From NCBI RefSeq assembly GCF_003076635.1, contig NZ_QDKG01000001.1, positions 62,001-126,000 on the forward strand: a DNA stretch of 64,000 nt. The letters run 5' to 3'. How positions within the stretch are numbered: the first letter of the stretch is position 1; the number at the start of each line of letters is the position of its first letter. Source of the stretch: Sphingobacterium corticibacter. GTDB taxonomy: Bacteria > Bacteroidota > Bacteroidia > Sphingobacteriales > Sphingobacteriaceae. Positions 44,861 through 54,072 of this stretch are shown here, in pieces. Below the pieces are notes generated by a model. That model did not search any database. It was given only the letters and a program-made list of their open reading frames with translations, and was not told where the DNA came from. The position numbers were made by a program, and so were the translations under genes.

Positions 44861-46423
44861 TTACCTGCCTTTTATTAGTTCACGAGGTGTCCGTTCATGT
44901 AGGTTTCGTATTATCTGAGTCTGCGTCATATTATCGGTAGTCTTATTACGGACGCCACGGGCTTGCGTATTTGCCTGCGTTGGATATCTATTATTCACAA
45001 TGTGATAGAGAGCTGTTGCGATCATAGATTCTCTTGGATCTCCAAAGTTGTACAACACATTATCTTGAACAGGGTTTGGGTTAGTTGCCGGTATGCCATC
45101 CCAATAATCCGTGTAATTAAGCGCGTTTATAATTTTAAATGAGGCTGCCCAAAGATCTACTCTATTCATGATTTTTTGAGGGAAAAAACCCATAGGCTTA
45201 CCATAAGTACTTGGGATGGTGGCGCCTGATTTGACGGCTTGCAGAGTTCCAATGATCTCCATCCTACGTGAAGCCATATCATTATTTCCTTTTGGATTGT
45301 AGTACGCCATAAGTGCGCTGATAACCAACTCGCTGGCCGAAGCGGTATTGTGGCCGATCAGTATATAGAGTTTTCGTGGATTAAGGGTAGTACTTTTTAT
45401 GAAACTAACATCGTCAAACTCTCCGGCATATCGGCCCATACGCAGATTCGGATTTGTATCAGATTTATACATCAATTTTTGATTACCCTCGTTATTGATG
45501 AGGTGATTGGCTAAATATTCTGCTGCATGGACATAGCCACCTGTGTTGTATCGAAGATCTACAATGATATCCTCTACTTGCTCTCGCTGGAAGTTTGCAA
45601 AAACTCCATCTAACTTAGACTTGAAGACCGCTCCAGATGTTCCATTAGTTTGCTCGAATGAAGTAAGGGCAAAGTATCCGATTTTCTTTCCTTGTAAGGT
45701 ATATATGGTGTCAACCGCTAATGGATCAATATCATAATTGCCGTACTGCAAATCATATTTCAGTGATACGCCCGCTCGCTCTATCTCTATGTTAAAAGCA
45801 GGACTTAGAAGTGCCTGTTCGACCAAAGTTATTGCTCGTTGGTCAAGGATGATGTTATCGTCCGATATCGGAACATTCAGATTACGATTTTCATTGATGC
45901 CAACAATCTTATCTCCCCGTCTTATTCCTGCTCGAGATGCAGGAGAGCCACCTTCTACCATGCTGATATAAATATATCCGATGGTGTCATTGTTGATGCG
46001 CGCTACCGTTTCAAATATGCCGTATCCGTCAGATTTATCTGCGCGCAAACTACTGCTACTAAGAGAAGATGTTGCTACAAAAGAGAACCGATCAATAGAT
46101 GTATTATTATAGCCCGCGTATACAGGTGTTTGATTCTTCAAAAGGCTAAGAGCAAGTCTTGCATTACTCATGAAATCGACACTTTTTGGGATATTTTGGT
46201 CGGTAAACGTGCTAATAGGATTATAGGTCGTTATAGCACTGCTCCAATACGATTGCTCTTTGTAATAATAATATACACTATCTGCAACCAGCTGTTCAAT
46301 AGAGCGATTGGCGCTAGGTTCAATAGGACTTACAGGATCAATCTGTTTCTTGCACGAAACTAGTGATCCTAAAAACAACGCAAAAATTAGTGTGCAGAAG
46401 ATGTGGCGACATGGTCTTATCAC
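44861..46423 (-). CDS. S41-family (C-terminal processing-like) lipoprotein protease with PDZ domain
   Basis: A 520-residue lipoprotein peptidase when read from GTG 46423: the N-terminus then is RPCRHIFCTLIFALFLGSLVSC, a good lipoprotein signal; the in-frame reading to 46570 lacks any signal-like start and runs into the upstream gene's 3' remnant. Seen: PDZ YIYISMVEGGSPASRAGIRRGDKIVGI, peptidase strand VEDIIVDLRYNTGGYVHAAEYLA, and the nucleophile block GHNTASASELV with the catalytic Ser. The usual downstream Lys is not obvious, so activity is uncertain. Confidence 0.75.
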   Translation of the reverse strand: MIRPCRHIFCTLIFALFLGSLVSCKKQIDPVSPIEPSANRSIEQLVADSVYYYYKEQSYWSSAITTYNPISTFTDQNIPKSVDFMSNARLALSLLKNQTPVYAGYNNTSIDRFSFVATSSLSSSSLRADKSDGYGIFETVARINNDTIGYIYISMVEGGSPASRAGIRRGDKIVGINENRNLNVPISDDNIILDQRAITLVEQALLSPAFNIEIERAGVSLKYDLQYGNYDIDPLAVDTIYTLQGKKIGYFALTSFEQTNGTSGAVFKSKLDGVFANFQREQVEDIIVDLRYNTGGYVHAAEYLANHLINNEGNQKLMYKSDTNPNLRMGRYAGEFDDVSFIKSTTLNPRKLYILIGHNTASASELVISALMAYYNPKGNNDMASRRMEIIGTLQAVKSGATIPSTYGKPMGFFPQKIMNRVDLWAASFKIINALNYTDYWDGIPATNPNPVQDNVLYNFGDPRESMIATALYHIVNNRYPTQANTQARGVRNKTTDNMTQTQIIRNLHERTPRELIKGR

Positions 46424-46614
46424 GGATGTGTATTTGAGATACACAAGCTGTTTGGTACTTTTCAGAACCTTTGTTTCAACACCTGAGTACATCTTTTCTT
46501 TCTTGCAAGATATAATAGACAATCTTGAGAAGACAGGTGCCGCGATTTGGTGTAAGGCGATTTTCATCACAATATCTGTATATATTAGGCGTAAGCGGCA
46601 AGGTAGGATTCACG

Positions 46615-47154
46615 CTATCGGATATACTGTATCGCTGCTGCATCCAGACCAAACTCATTTGCAATATAAGAAAAAGGGTCTATTTTTCTGAAAACCAATT
46701 CATCTGTGAAGTAAATTTTTATTTTCTGATCCCAGCCAGCCCAATCTATGTGCTTTAGTTTGTTTAATTGTAACACAGGGTTTCCCGCTGTCAAAATGGC
46801 AAACTGTTTTCCAGAATCTGTTAATGCACGAAAACTTTCTTTGGTTTCCTCGAATAATAAGAGTTTTAACGGTAGGTGTGCGTTGGCTTGCAAGCGTTCA
46901 AAATTTTCAACGTAATTGTCTAACAAGCCAAATTCCTTTTGCGTTGCCTGTAGCAGTCCGGTGGTGTTATCGGCTTCGAAACGCTCCTTCATAAATTGCG
47001 TGATGGCTGCCGCAATGGGTTTAGATTCGGTAAATTCTACAAACTGACCGAATAGATAATAGATTTGTAATACGTAATCACGCTTGGGATACAAGACATC
47101 ATCCACCTCAAATAAATAGAGCTGCTTATCTGCTGCAGGAGTTATGATTTTCAT
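46615..47154 (-). CDS. HAD-superfamily protein, degenerate and probably frameshifted at the 3' end
   Basis: A 179-residue HAD-like protein. The DxDxT nucleophile motif reads LFEVDDVLYP, with Glu where the nucleophilic Asp should be. The middle (cap helices, then FAILTAGNPVLQLNKLKHI, HAD motif II region) is recognisable. It stops at AAIQYIR, just before the expected GDSxND motif. In another frame the next bases read ISDSVN followed by RYCDENRL and CLLKIVYYI, ending near 46476. This suggests loss of about two bases (or one gained). Likely a decayed or inactive phosphatase; sequencing error cannot be excluded. Confidence 0.55.
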   Translation of the reverse strand: MKIITPAADKQLYLFEVDDVLYPKRDYVLQIYYLFGQFVEFTESKPIAAAITQFMKERFEADNTTGLLQATQKEFGLLDNYVENFERLQANAHLPLKLLLFEETKESFRALTDSGKQFAILTAGNPVLQLNKLKHIDWAGWDQKIKIYFTDELVFRKIDPFSYIANEFGLDAAAIQYIR

Positions 47155-47163
47155 AGATACGAG

Positions 47164-47622
47164 TTAGATGATGACTGGAAGCCAATTATTACCTACGATA
47201 GCATACACCCCATTTTCTATAGCATCAGGTGATTGACTTTCGTCTAACAACGATTTGCTATGATGTATAATTTGCAAGGATATGTCGGATGTAACTTGCT
47301 TCGCGACTTCTTGTTGCGGAGTCAGCAAAGGAAAAAGGACGCTAATACCATATTCTTCAAACAGAATGGTCGATCTACTTAAAACTTCGATTTCAGCTTC
47401 TCCCAGCGGAAGAACAGTGTCAATTCCTTGATCCAAACACAGTTTGAGCATCTCGTGTGCAAAAACGGGGTTGGCGGGGTTAGGTATGGATTTGTACGTG
47501 TTGGCTAAAACCGACGGAACTTCTTCATTAGTCGCCAGAATCAGTTGATGTTGCGTGCTTAATAATTTGGCAATGCGCTGTGCAATGGGTCTTGTGCCGT
47601 AGGTGAGTAAAATGGTAGACAT
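47164..47622 (-). CDS. stand-alone pre-ATP-grasp domain protein
   Basis: A 152-residue protein beginning STILLTYGTRPIAQRIAKLL, then NPVFAHEMLKLCLDQGIDTVLPLGEAEIEVLSRSTILFEEYGISVLFP. This matches the N-terminal pre-ATP-grasp domain of carbamoyl-phosphate-synthase-like ligases, but no ATP-grasp or B-loop follows. It is 9 bases from the HAD-like gene and 9 from lolD, and shares an operon with both. It could be a remnant of a longer ATP-grasp gene or a stand-alone binding module; function unknown. Confidence 0.55.
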   Translation of the reverse strand: MSTILLTYGTRPIAQRIAKLLSTQHQLILATNEEVPSVLANTYKSIPNPANPVFAHEMLKLCLDQGIDTVLPLGEAEIEVLSRSTILFEEYGISVLFPLLTPQQEVAKQVTSDISLQIIHHSKSLLDESQSPDAIENGVYAIVGNNWLPVII

Positions 47623-47631
47623 AACTGTTTT

Positions 47632-48288
47632 TTATTCGTAGATCAATCCATCGCGCATGTGGATCGTGCGGTCGGAAATACTGGCCAATTCTTCGTTGTG
47701 CGTCACGATGATAAAGGTTTGCTGCATGCTATCGCGAAGATCAAAGAAAAGACGGTGCAAAGAGGCTGCATTTTCGGAATCGAGATTACCCGACGGCTCA
47801 TCGGCTAATATGATGGCTGGGTTATTAATCAACGCTCTCGCTACCGATATACGCTGTTGCTCACCTCCAGACAATGCGCCCGGTTTGTGTCCGGCACGAT
47901 CGGCTACACCGAGTCGTTCGAGTAGTTCCATTGCCCGTTTCTCCACCATTTTTTGCGGAGCTCCCGCAATATATCCCGGAATTGACACATTTTCTAATGC
48001 CGTAAATTCTGGAAGGAGATGGTGAAACTGAAATACAAATCCGATGTTGCGGTTGCGGAAATCGCTTAGTTTTTTCTCATTTAGTTTGTCGAGCTCTTGC
48101 CCATTGAGGGAGAGCCTGCCTTTATCTGGCCTGTCTAGCGTTCCAATAATATGCAACAGTGTGCTTTTACCGGCTCCAGAAGCGCCCACAATTGATACGA
48201 CTTCTCCCTTGTCGACTTCAAGGCTTACACCTTTCAATATTTGGAGCTCGCCATACGTCTTAAAAATGTCTTTGGCCTGTAGTATCAT
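47632..48288 (-). CDS. lolD: ABC transporter ATP-binding protein, LolD-like
   Basis: A 218-residue ABC ATPase of the LolD/MacB branch, which powers lipoprotein release from the inner membrane. Seen: Walker [11 protein letters not shown]-loop [12 protein letters not shown], signature LSGGEQQR, Walker [15 protein letters not shown]-loop VTHNEE. The [14 protein letters not shown] stretch favours LolD over other ABC types. No LolC/E permease is next to it. It heads a minus-strand operon with the pre-ATP-grasp and HAD-like genes and is divergent from sucC. Confidence 0.82.
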   Translation of the reverse strand: MILQAKDIFKTYGELQILKGVSLEVDKGEVVSIVGASGAGKSTLLHIIGTLDRPDKGRLSLNGQELDKLNEKKLSDFRNRNIGFVFQFHHLLPEFTALENVSIPGYIAGAPQKMVEKRAMELLERLGVADRAGHKPGALSGGEQQRISVARALINNPAIILADEPSGNLDSENAASLHRLFFDLRDSMQQTFIIVTHNEELASISDRTIHMRDGLIYE

Positions 48289-48365
48289 AGAGCGAAGTTA
48301 CACAAAATAGCTAGATTATGATTCGGTATTTAGCTTGTCAAAATTGTCGTTTACATAACAATAAC

Positions 48366-48396
48366 TTGCCCCTTACAAATAAAAAAACTACTTTTA
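48366..48396 (+). promoter_or_regulatory. promoter candidate for sucC
   Basis: TTG (48366-48368), 20-base spacer, TACTTTTA (48389-48396), one change from TAnnTTTG. Predicted leader about 12-18 bases before ATG 48414. Confidence 0.45.
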
Positions 48397-48413
48397 CTGG
48401 AAATATTGAATCA

Positions 48414-49607
48414 ATGAATATTCACGAATATCAAGGAAAAGAAATACTTAAAAGTTTCGGAGTACGCATACAAGAAGGTATTGTAGCCGAAACCCCTGAG
48501 CAAGCCTTAGATGCTGCAAAGAGATTGAAAGAAGAGTATAATTCGGACTGGGTGGTTGTCAAAGCCCAAATTCATGCCGGTGGCCGCGGAAAAGGTGGTG
48601 GTGTGAAATTGGCTAAAAACCACGATGAGGTCGTGCAACGTGCTACGGATATCATCGGTATGCAGTTAGTAACTCCTCAAACAGGCCCAGAAGGTAAAAA
48701 AGTAAACAAAGTGCTTGTTGCACAAGATGTGTACTACCCCGGAGAAAGTGAAACTAAAGAGTTCTATATGTCCGTGCTTTTGGATCGTGCTTCTGGTCGC
48801 AATATGATCATGTACTCTACCGAAGGTGGAATGGATATTGAAGAAGTGGCTGAAAAAACACCACACCTAATCTTCAAAGAAGAAATTGATCCTAAAGTAG
48901 GCTTGCAAGGATTTCAAGCTCGCAAAATTGCTTTCAATTTAGGCTTATCGGGTGCTGCGCAAAAAGACATGATCAAATTCGTAGCAGCATTGTACAAAGC
49001 ATATGATGCTATCGATGCATCTATGTTCGAAATCAATCCTGTACTAAAAACATCTGATGACAAAATATTAGCGGTAGATGCCAAAGTAAATTTGGATGAA
49101 AACGCCCTATACCGTCATGCTGACATCGCTGCTTTGCGCGATCTTTCAGAAGAAGATCCAACCGAAGTAGAAGCTGGTAAATCAAACCTGAACTACGTGA
49201 AATTAGATGGTAACGTAGGTTGTATGGTAAATGGTGCTGGTTTGGCGATGGCTACTATGGATATCATTAAATTAGCAGGTGGTGAGCCAGCTAACTTTTT
49301 GGATGTTGGTGGTACTGCAAATGCAGAAACTGTAAAAGCTGGATTCAATATCATCTTGCAAGACCCAAATGTAAAAGCGATTTTAATCAACATTTTTGGT
49401 GGTATCGTTCGTTGTGACCGTGTTGCTCAAGGTGTGATTGATGCTTACCAAGAAATTGGAAATATTCCAGTGCCAATCATCGTTCGTCTTCAAGGTACGA
49501 ATGCAGAAGAAGCTAAAAAACTAATCGACGGATCTGGTTTGAAAGTATACTCTGCAATCGCATTGAAAGAAGCGGCAGATTTAGTATCTGAAGTATTAGG
49601 CGGTTAA
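48414..49607 (+). CDS. sucC: succinyl-CoA ligase (ADP-forming) beta subunit
   Basis: SucC, 397 residues, part of the TCA-cycle step succinyl-CoA + ADP + Pi to succinate + CoA + ATP. Seen: start [20 protein letters not shown]-grasp loops [16 protein letters not shown], and C-terminal [41 protein letters not shown] 48414 is the family start; the ORF to 48318 extends into the promoter. The alpha subunit gene sucD is not in the window. Single gene with its own terminator. Confidence 0.95.
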   Translation: MNIHEYQGKEILKSFGVRIQEGIVAETPEQALDAAKRLKEEYNSDWVVVKAQIHAGGRGKGGGVKLAKNHDEVVQRATDIIGMQLVTPQTGPEGKKVNKVLVAQDVYYPGESETKEFYMSVLLDRASGRNMIMYSTEGGMDIEEVAEKTPHLIFKEEIDPKVGLQGFQARKIAFNLGLSGAAQKDMIKFVAALYKAYDAIDASMFEINPVLKTSDDKILAVDAKVNLDENALYRHADIAALRDLSEEDPTEVEAGKSNLNYVKLDGNVGCMVNGAGLAMATMDIIKLAGGEPANFLDVGGTANAETVKAGFNIILQDPNVKAILINIFGGIVRCDRVAQGVIDAYQEIGNIPVPIIVRLQGTNAEEAKKLIDGSGLKVYSAIALKEAADLVSEVLGG

Positions 49608-49630
49608 GGTTTTAACTTCCGTAATCATGC

Positions 49631-49662
49631 AAAAAGCCTTTCGGATTTCCGAAAGGCTTTTT
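49631..49662 (+). terminator. terminator after sucC
   Basis: 14-base stem AAAAAGCCTTTCGG / CCGAAAGGCTTTTT, 4-base loop, followed by more T. Symmetric and probably bidirectional. Confidence 0.85.
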
Positions 49663-49671
49663 TGTGTTTAT

Positions 49672-49779
49672 GTTGAAAGGGAGTTGAAAGAGTTGATAAG
49701 GTTAATAGAGCTTAGAAAGTTGAAAGGGTTAAAAGCTTTTTAGATCGCAGCACCCTCATACTTCGGGTTCGCAATGACG
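49672..49779 (+). repeat. dispersed intergenic repeat, copy C
   Basis: After the sucC terminator, GTTGAAAG/GTTGATAAGG/AGTTGAAAGGGTT units are followed by a diverged core (49742-49779) ending GCAATGACG. It is the longest and most diverged copy. Confidence 0.6.
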
Positions 49780-49791
49780 CTCTATTAAAAA

Positions 49792-50193
49792 CTAATCTCT
49801 TTTATCCGGTTCGATTCCCAAATAATTGTAGTGAATCTCTGTTTTGCCATGTGGCGTAGGTGTACCTTCTTCGTTCAAGTTAACGAACACCAACTTGTCA
49901 ATAGACAAGATCGTTTTACGAGTAATCTTATTACGCACCTCACAACGCATGGTGAGTGATGTTCTACCGAAATCAATTGCCTCGATCCCCATCTCAATGA
50001 TATCGCCAGTGCGTGCTGAGCTCACAAAGTTGATTTCCGAGATATATTTGGTAACGATGTTGGGGTTTTCCAATTGTACAATAGCGTAAATAACGGCTTC
50101 CTCGTCGATCCAACGTAGCAGTGTTCCTCCGAATAGACTACCATTAGGATTTAGATCTTCAGGTTTGATCCATTTGCGGGTGTAAAAATTCAT
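49792..50193 (-). CDS. acyl-CoA thioesterase (hotdog fold)
   Basis: A 133-residue hotdog-fold thioesterase of the YciA/ACOT type: WIKPEDLNPNGSLFGGTLLRWIDEEAVIYAIVQ (the LFGGxxLxWxDE signature), KYISEINFVSSARTGDIIEMGIEAIDFGRTSL. It hydrolyses acyl-CoA; chain preference unknown. ATG 50193 (MNFYTRKW) is chosen because the longer in-frame start at 50250 runs into the lpdA terminator. Confidence 0.88.
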   Translation of the reverse strand: MNFYTRKWIKPEDLNPNGSLFGGTLLRWIDEEAVIYAIVQLENPNIVTKYISEINFVSSARTGDIIEMGIEAIDFGRTSLTMRCEVRNKITRKTILSIDKLVFVNLNEEGTPTPHGKTEIHYNYLGIEPDKRD

Positions 50194-50238
50194 AGGTGTA
50201 AACTTGTCGTTTAATAATCGTGTAATATGGTCATTAAA

Positions 50239-50267
50239 AAAGGGAAACAAGCTTATTGTTTCCCTTT
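50239..50267 (-). terminator. terminator after lpdA
   Basis: 12-base stem AAAGGGAAACAA / TTGTTTCCCTTT with a 5-base loop; on the minus strand followed by TTTTTT-like tail. It overlaps the first codons of the over-long thioesterase reading. Confidence 0.85.
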
Positions 50268-50283
50268 CTGTATAGTTTCAAAA

Positions 50284-51690
50284 CTAAGCGTGTATTGCTC
50301 GATTGTCTGTAGCGGCCAACGCAGCTTCCTTAAACGCTTCCGTATAAGTTGGGTGAGCATGACAGATACGACCAATATCTTCCGCAGATGCACGGTATTC
50401 CAATGCCATTACTGCTTCAGCAATCATATCTGCTGCACGTGGTCCAATCATGTGTACACCTAATACCTCATCGGTCTCGGCATCCGCTAATACTTTCACA
50501 AATCCATCGGTGTCGCCAGATGCTTTTGCACGGCCAGATGCTTTGAATGAGAAACTGCCTGTTTTGTACTTTTTGCCCGCTTCCTTCAGTTGCTCTTCTG
50601 TTTGTCCAACAGCAGCTACTTCTGGCCAAGTATATACAACTCCAGGGATCGCATTGTAGTCAATGTGAGGTTTTTGTCCAGCAATACGCTCTGCCACAAA
50701 GATACCTTCATCTTCTGCTTTGTGCGCTAACATCGCGCCTTTGATCACATCACCGATTGCATAAACGCCTTCTACCGATGTTTCCAAATGCTCATTTACT
50801 GGAATCTTGTTGCCGCGTTCTTCAGTTTCAATGCCAATTTTATCTAAGCCTAAGCCTTCCGTGTAAGCTGTACGACCTACCGCTACGATGCAGTAATCGC
50901 CTTGGAAAGATACTTCGTTGCCTTTGGCATCTTCTGCTGTTACGGTTACCTCTTTACCTTTGGTCGTAGCACCCGTTACTTTGTGTCCCAAGAAGAATTC
51001 AAAACCCAATTGTTTTTTCAAAACACGTTGTAGTTCTTTGCCTAAAGAGGCATCCATCGTAGGAATAATAGATTTAGCGTATTCTACTACAGAAACTTTT
51101 GATCCTAGGCGTGCATATACTGAGCCTAATTCCAATCCGATCACGCCACCGCCAATCACGATTAGGCTTTTCGGAATTTCTTGCAATTGCAAGGCTTCGG
51201 TAGAAGTAATAATTCTCTTTTTGTCGATCGGTAAGAACGGCAAAGCGGTAGGTTTTGAACCTGTCGCGATGATGATGTTCTTTCCTTTTATCTCTTGTGC
51301 ATCCGCACCTTCTTTCTCAATTTTAATAGTGTTTTTATCCACAAAAGAACCCAAACCTTCAAAGCTATCAATCTTGTTTTTCTTGAATAGGAAAGTAATG
51401 CCGGCGGTGTTTTGTGAGATAACATCATTCTTGCGATCGATCATTTTCTTAACATCGATCTTCAAGCTGTCTAGACTGATGCCGTGATCTGCAAAATTGT
51501 GTGCAGCATTATGATAGTGCTCTGATGTGTCCAATAGTGCTTTGGAAGGAATACAGCCTACGTTTAGACAAGTTCCACCAAAGGTGCTGTACTTTTCAAT
51601 AACAGCGGTTTTCAGGCCAAGTTGAGCGCAACGAATAGCAGCTACATAGCCGCCTGGCCCACTTCCGATTACAATTACGTCATATTGCAT
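50284..51690 (-). CDS. lpdA: dihydrolipoyl dehydrogenase
   Basis: E3 subunit, 468 residues, reoxidising dihydrolipoamide in 2-oxoacid dehydrogenase complexes with NAD+. Seen: FAD fold VIVIGSGPGGYVAAIRCAQ, redox disulfide GGTCLNVGCIPSKALL (CxxxxC), NAD fold LIVIGGGVIGLELGSVYARLG, YAIGDV, and C-terminal catalytic His block ICHAHPTYTEAFKEA. E1 and E2 genes are not in the window. A TATTTTTG -7 box lies on the minus strand at 51720-51713, about 22 bases before the ATG. Confidence 0.95.
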   Translation of the reverse strand: MQYDVIVIGSGPGGYVAAIRCAQLGLKTAVIEKYSTFGGTCLNVGCIPSKALLDTSEHYHNAAHNFADHGISLDSLKIDVKKMIDRKNDVISQNTAGITFLFKKNKIDSFEGLGSFVDKNTIKIEKEGADAQEIKGKNIIIATGSKPTALPFLPIDKKRIITSTEALQLQEIPKSLIVIGGGVIGLELGSVYARLGSKVSVVEYAKSIIPTMDASLGKELQRVLKKQLGFEFFLGHKVTGATTKGKEVTVTAEDAKGNEVSFQGDYCIVAVGRTAYTEGLGLDKIGIETEERGNKIPVNEHLETSVEGVYAIGDVIKGAMLAHKAEDEGIFVAERIAGQKPHIDYNAIPGVVYTWPEVAAVGQTEEQLKEAGKKYKTGSFSFKASGRAKASGDTDGFVKVLADAETDEVLGVHMIGPRAADMIAEAVMALEYRASAEDIGRICHAHPTYTEAFKEAALAATDNRAIHA

Positions 51691-51775
51691 ATAGTCGTGT
51701 TTTTTCTCTGATCAAAAATACGATTAAATTAAGAATGATCGAACCGGATATAGGTAAATTTACGTTATTGTTAAA

Positions 51776-51809
51776 AAAAAACGACAATCTGTACAGATTG
51801 TCGTTTTTT
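51776..51809. terminator. terminator (perfect palindrome) after the azurin gene
   Basis: ACGACAATCTGT / ACAGATTGTCGT, a 24-base perfect palindrome flanked by A- and T-runs, between azurin (ends 51828) and lpdA (starts 51690), both minus strand. Confidence 0.85.
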
Positions 51810-51827
51810 AAAACGTTGATTTCGATT

Positions 51828-52358
51828 TTACTCGGCAACGATTTTTCCTTGCATGATCCCGAAGTGACCTGGGAAACTACAGATATATGGATAAACACCA
51901 GCTTCTAAAGTGAAGGTAATTTTATCTTCTTGGCCTGGACCCAATAATTTTGTGTGCGCTATGATAGAGCTTAAAGATGATTTTGGAATGTACTCGTTGT
52001 CTGGTGCACCAGCTGCTTCGCCACCGAAAGTAGGAATATCTACTGTTGGTTTCAATACGACAAGGTTATGCCCCATAGATTCGATTGGCAATTCTCCAGC
52101 ATTTTTGAAGGTAATCTCTACTGGCTCGCCTGCTTTTACACGGATCAAATTAACGTCGAATTTCATTTGATCATTACCTTGTACAGTCCAATTGTTCGAA
52201 AGCTCTACATTTTCGATTCCAGGTACTGTTGCGGCAGGAGCGACAGGTGCTGCTTCTTCAGAAGGTGTATTTTCTTTTTTGTCTGAATCGGTGTTGCCGC
52301 CACAAGATGCTAAGCCAATTGCTAAAGCCGCGATAGGAGCAATAAATATTTTTTTCAT
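51828..52358 (-). CDS. azurin-like blue copper lipoprotein
   Basis: A 176-residue cupredoxin. Lipoprotein signal MKKIFIAPIAALAIGLASC; Glu/Ala/Pro-rich linker at residues 22-45; then the azurin domain FDVNLIRVKAGEPVEITFKNAGELP. Type 1 copper ligands are present: His in MGHNLVV, Cys in YICSFPGH, second His in FPGH, and Met in FGIMQGKI. It shuttles electrons in the periplasm, anchored to a membrane; partner unknown. It is a single gene with its own terminator. Confidence 0.9.
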   Translation of the reverse strand: MKKIFIAPIAALAIGLASCGGNTDSDKKENTPSEEAAPVAPAATVPGIENVELSNNWTVQGNDQMKFDVNLIRVKAGEPVEITFKNAGELPIESMGHNLVVLKPTVDIPTFGGEAAGAPDNEYIPKSSLSSIIAHTKLLGPGQEDKITFTLEAGVYPYICSFPGHFGIMQGKIVAE

Positions 52359-52435
52359 AGTCTATATTTGTATGTATTACTTTACGAATTTAAGGATTAT
52401 TCATTAGAAAGCAGCTAAATGAGAATTTTTAAGCG

Positions 52436-54043
52436 TCACTTCACTGTCTTGTTTGCCCCTACGACGCTCGTTATTTTACTATACAAATCTACTGGGTCGA
52501 AGGGCTTTACGATAACATATTGAGCGCCCACTTCATAAGCTGCTGCTTGTTCGTGAGCCAAAACAGAGGCCGATATGGTGATAATAGGCATACTATTTTT
52601 TTGAGTATCATCTAGTGCTTTAATGGCTTTAATAGCGTCAAATCCACTCATGACAGGCATATGCGTATCCATCAAAACGAGATCGTAGGTTTTCTGCAAT
52701 ACAGCATCTAAAGCCTGCTGTCCATCTTTTACGATATCTACCACGCAATTCCAGGTTTTTAGCATATGTGCCAACATAAAGGCATTTAGATCATTGTCTT
52801 CTGCCACCAAAATTTGTACATCATCTAATTTTGGGAAATTAATATAGGGCTCATTTGGTTTTTGAGCTTGTTCGGTCTTACTTTTTTGAAACCAAGCTTC
52901 AAAGTAAAAGCTAGAACCTACTCCCACATCGCTCTGTGATCCTACCTCTCCCTCCAATAATTCAGCCAATTGTTTCACAATAGCCAATCCGAGGCCAGTG
53001 CCACCATATCGCTTTGTAATGGCGCCGTCTCCTTGTTCAAAAGGTTGGAATATTTTAGGCAGATGATCGGTAAGTATGCCAATCCCGGTATCTGTCACTG
53101 TAAAACGAATCAGGTATCCTTTCGGACCAATGTCTAATAGTTTAACATTGAAAGTGATGCTACCTTGCTCTGTAAATTTAAGACTATTAGAAATGAAATT
53201 AGTGACGATCTGTTGGAGACGTAAGGCATCAAAAACCACGTTATCTGGCAAATCTCCTTCTTTCTCTACTATAAAATGCAGGTCTTTATGGTCCGCTTTA
53301 ACTTTGAACATGCGATCCATATTGTCAATGAACTTAGTAAGCGAGAAATCTTCCATCTCGATTTTGAACTTTCCCGAGTCAATTCGGGATAGATCCAATA
53401 TATCATTGATGATCACTAAAAGTGATTGCGACGCATTATCTAGTATGCCTAACCACTCTAATTGTTCGTGGCTAAGCGGCGAAGTTTTTAATACATGTAT
53501 CACGCTCATGATACCGTTTATCGGTGTGCGTATTTCGTGGCTCATGTTGGCTAGAAAGATTTCTTTGGACTTTCGAGCATGTTCTGCCTCTTCCTTCGCC
53601 AGCAAAAGCTCTTTGCCAGATACTTCTAGGGCTATATTTTTTTGTTTTATCTCTTCTTGTAAACGGACTTGGTGTATAAAAGATCTTACTTTAGCGCGTG
53701 TAATTTCGGGATTAAGGGGCTTATATAGATAGTCGATTGCGCCACTTCGTAAGCCTTCTAGTAAATACCGTTCTTCTTTAGAAATGGCCGTCACCATGAT
53801 CACCATGATGTGATTGGTCTTTTGATTTGATTTGAGTAGAGATACAAACTCAAAACCATTCATCTTCGGCATCTGCACATCCACCATCGCAATGGTAATA
53901 TCTTCATGCCAACATACCTTAAGCGCTTCATTAGGGTCGGTATGCGCTATGATGTGTAAATCATCCAGTTCCTCTAGTAAAGCACGCAAACTGATGATGT
54001 TTTCTTCGCGATCATCTAGTATAAGTAAATTAATCTTTTTCAT
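52436..54043 (-). CDS. hybrid histidine kinase (REC - HisKA - HATPase - REC)
   Basis: A 535-residue soluble hybrid kinase. N-terminal receiver (LLILDDREE, phospho-Asp in IAMVDVQMP), coiled-coil linker, HisKA with phospho-His in FLANMSHEIRTPINGI, HATPase with NFISNSLKFT, DTGIGI, RYGGTGLGLAIV, and a C-terminal receiver (ILVAEDNDLN, LVLMDTHMPVMSG). No membrane segment. The N-terminal receiver suggests it is phosphorylated by another kinase, perhaps the 1142-residue kinase upstream. A TACTTTTG -7 box is at 54072-54065. ATG 54043 (MKKINLL) is chosen over the longer in-frame reading. Confidence 0.88.
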   Translation of the reverse strand: MKKINLLILDDREENIISLRALLEELDDLHIIAHTDPNEALKVCWHEDITIAMVDVQMPKMNGFEFVSLLKSNQKTNHIMVIMVTAISKEERYLLEGLRSGAIDYLYKPLNPEITRAKVRSFIHQVRLQEEIKQKNIALEVSGKELLLAKEEAEHARKSKEIFLANMSHEIRTPINGIMSVIHVLKTSPLSHEQLEWLGILDNASQSLLVIINDILDLSRIDSGKFKIEMEDFSLTKFIDNMDRMFKVKADHKDLHFIVEKEGDLPDNVVFDALRLQQIVTNFISNSLKFTEQGSITFNVKLLDIGPKGYLIRFTVTDTGIGILTDHLPKIFQPFEQGDGAITKRYGGTGLGLAIVKQLAELLEGEVGSQSDVGVGSSFYFEAWFQKSKTEQAQKPNEPYINFPKLDDVQILVAEDNDLNAFMLAHMLKTWNCVVDIVKDGQQALDAVLQKTYDLVLMDTHMPVMSGFDAIKAIKALDDTQKNSMPIITISASVLAHEQAAAYEVGAQYVIVKPFDPVDLYSKITSVVGANKTVK

Positions 54044-54064
54044 GCTCTTCACTGGTTGACCCTG

Positions 54065-54072
54065 CAAAAGTA
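54065..54072 (-). promoter_or_regulatory. -7 box upstream of the 535-residue hybrid kinase
   Basis: TACTTTTG on the minus strand; no TTG at usual spacing. Leader would be about 17 bases. It lies just after cheR, so the kinase may have its own promoter as well as read-through. Confidence 0.4.

Noticed and set aside
45839..46363. 174-residue open frame antisense to the S41 protease
   Set aside because: Overlaps the PDZ and N-terminal domains of a convincing protein; no signal for expression.
50918..51487. 189-residue open frame antisense to lpdA
   Set aside because: lpdA is complete and conserved here; the opposing frame has a composition typical of shadow frames.
53076..53732. 218-residue open frame antisense to the hybrid kinase
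   Set aside because: The kinase frame has all catalytic motifs across this stretch; the antisense frame has no recognisable domain and is a by-product of codon bias.
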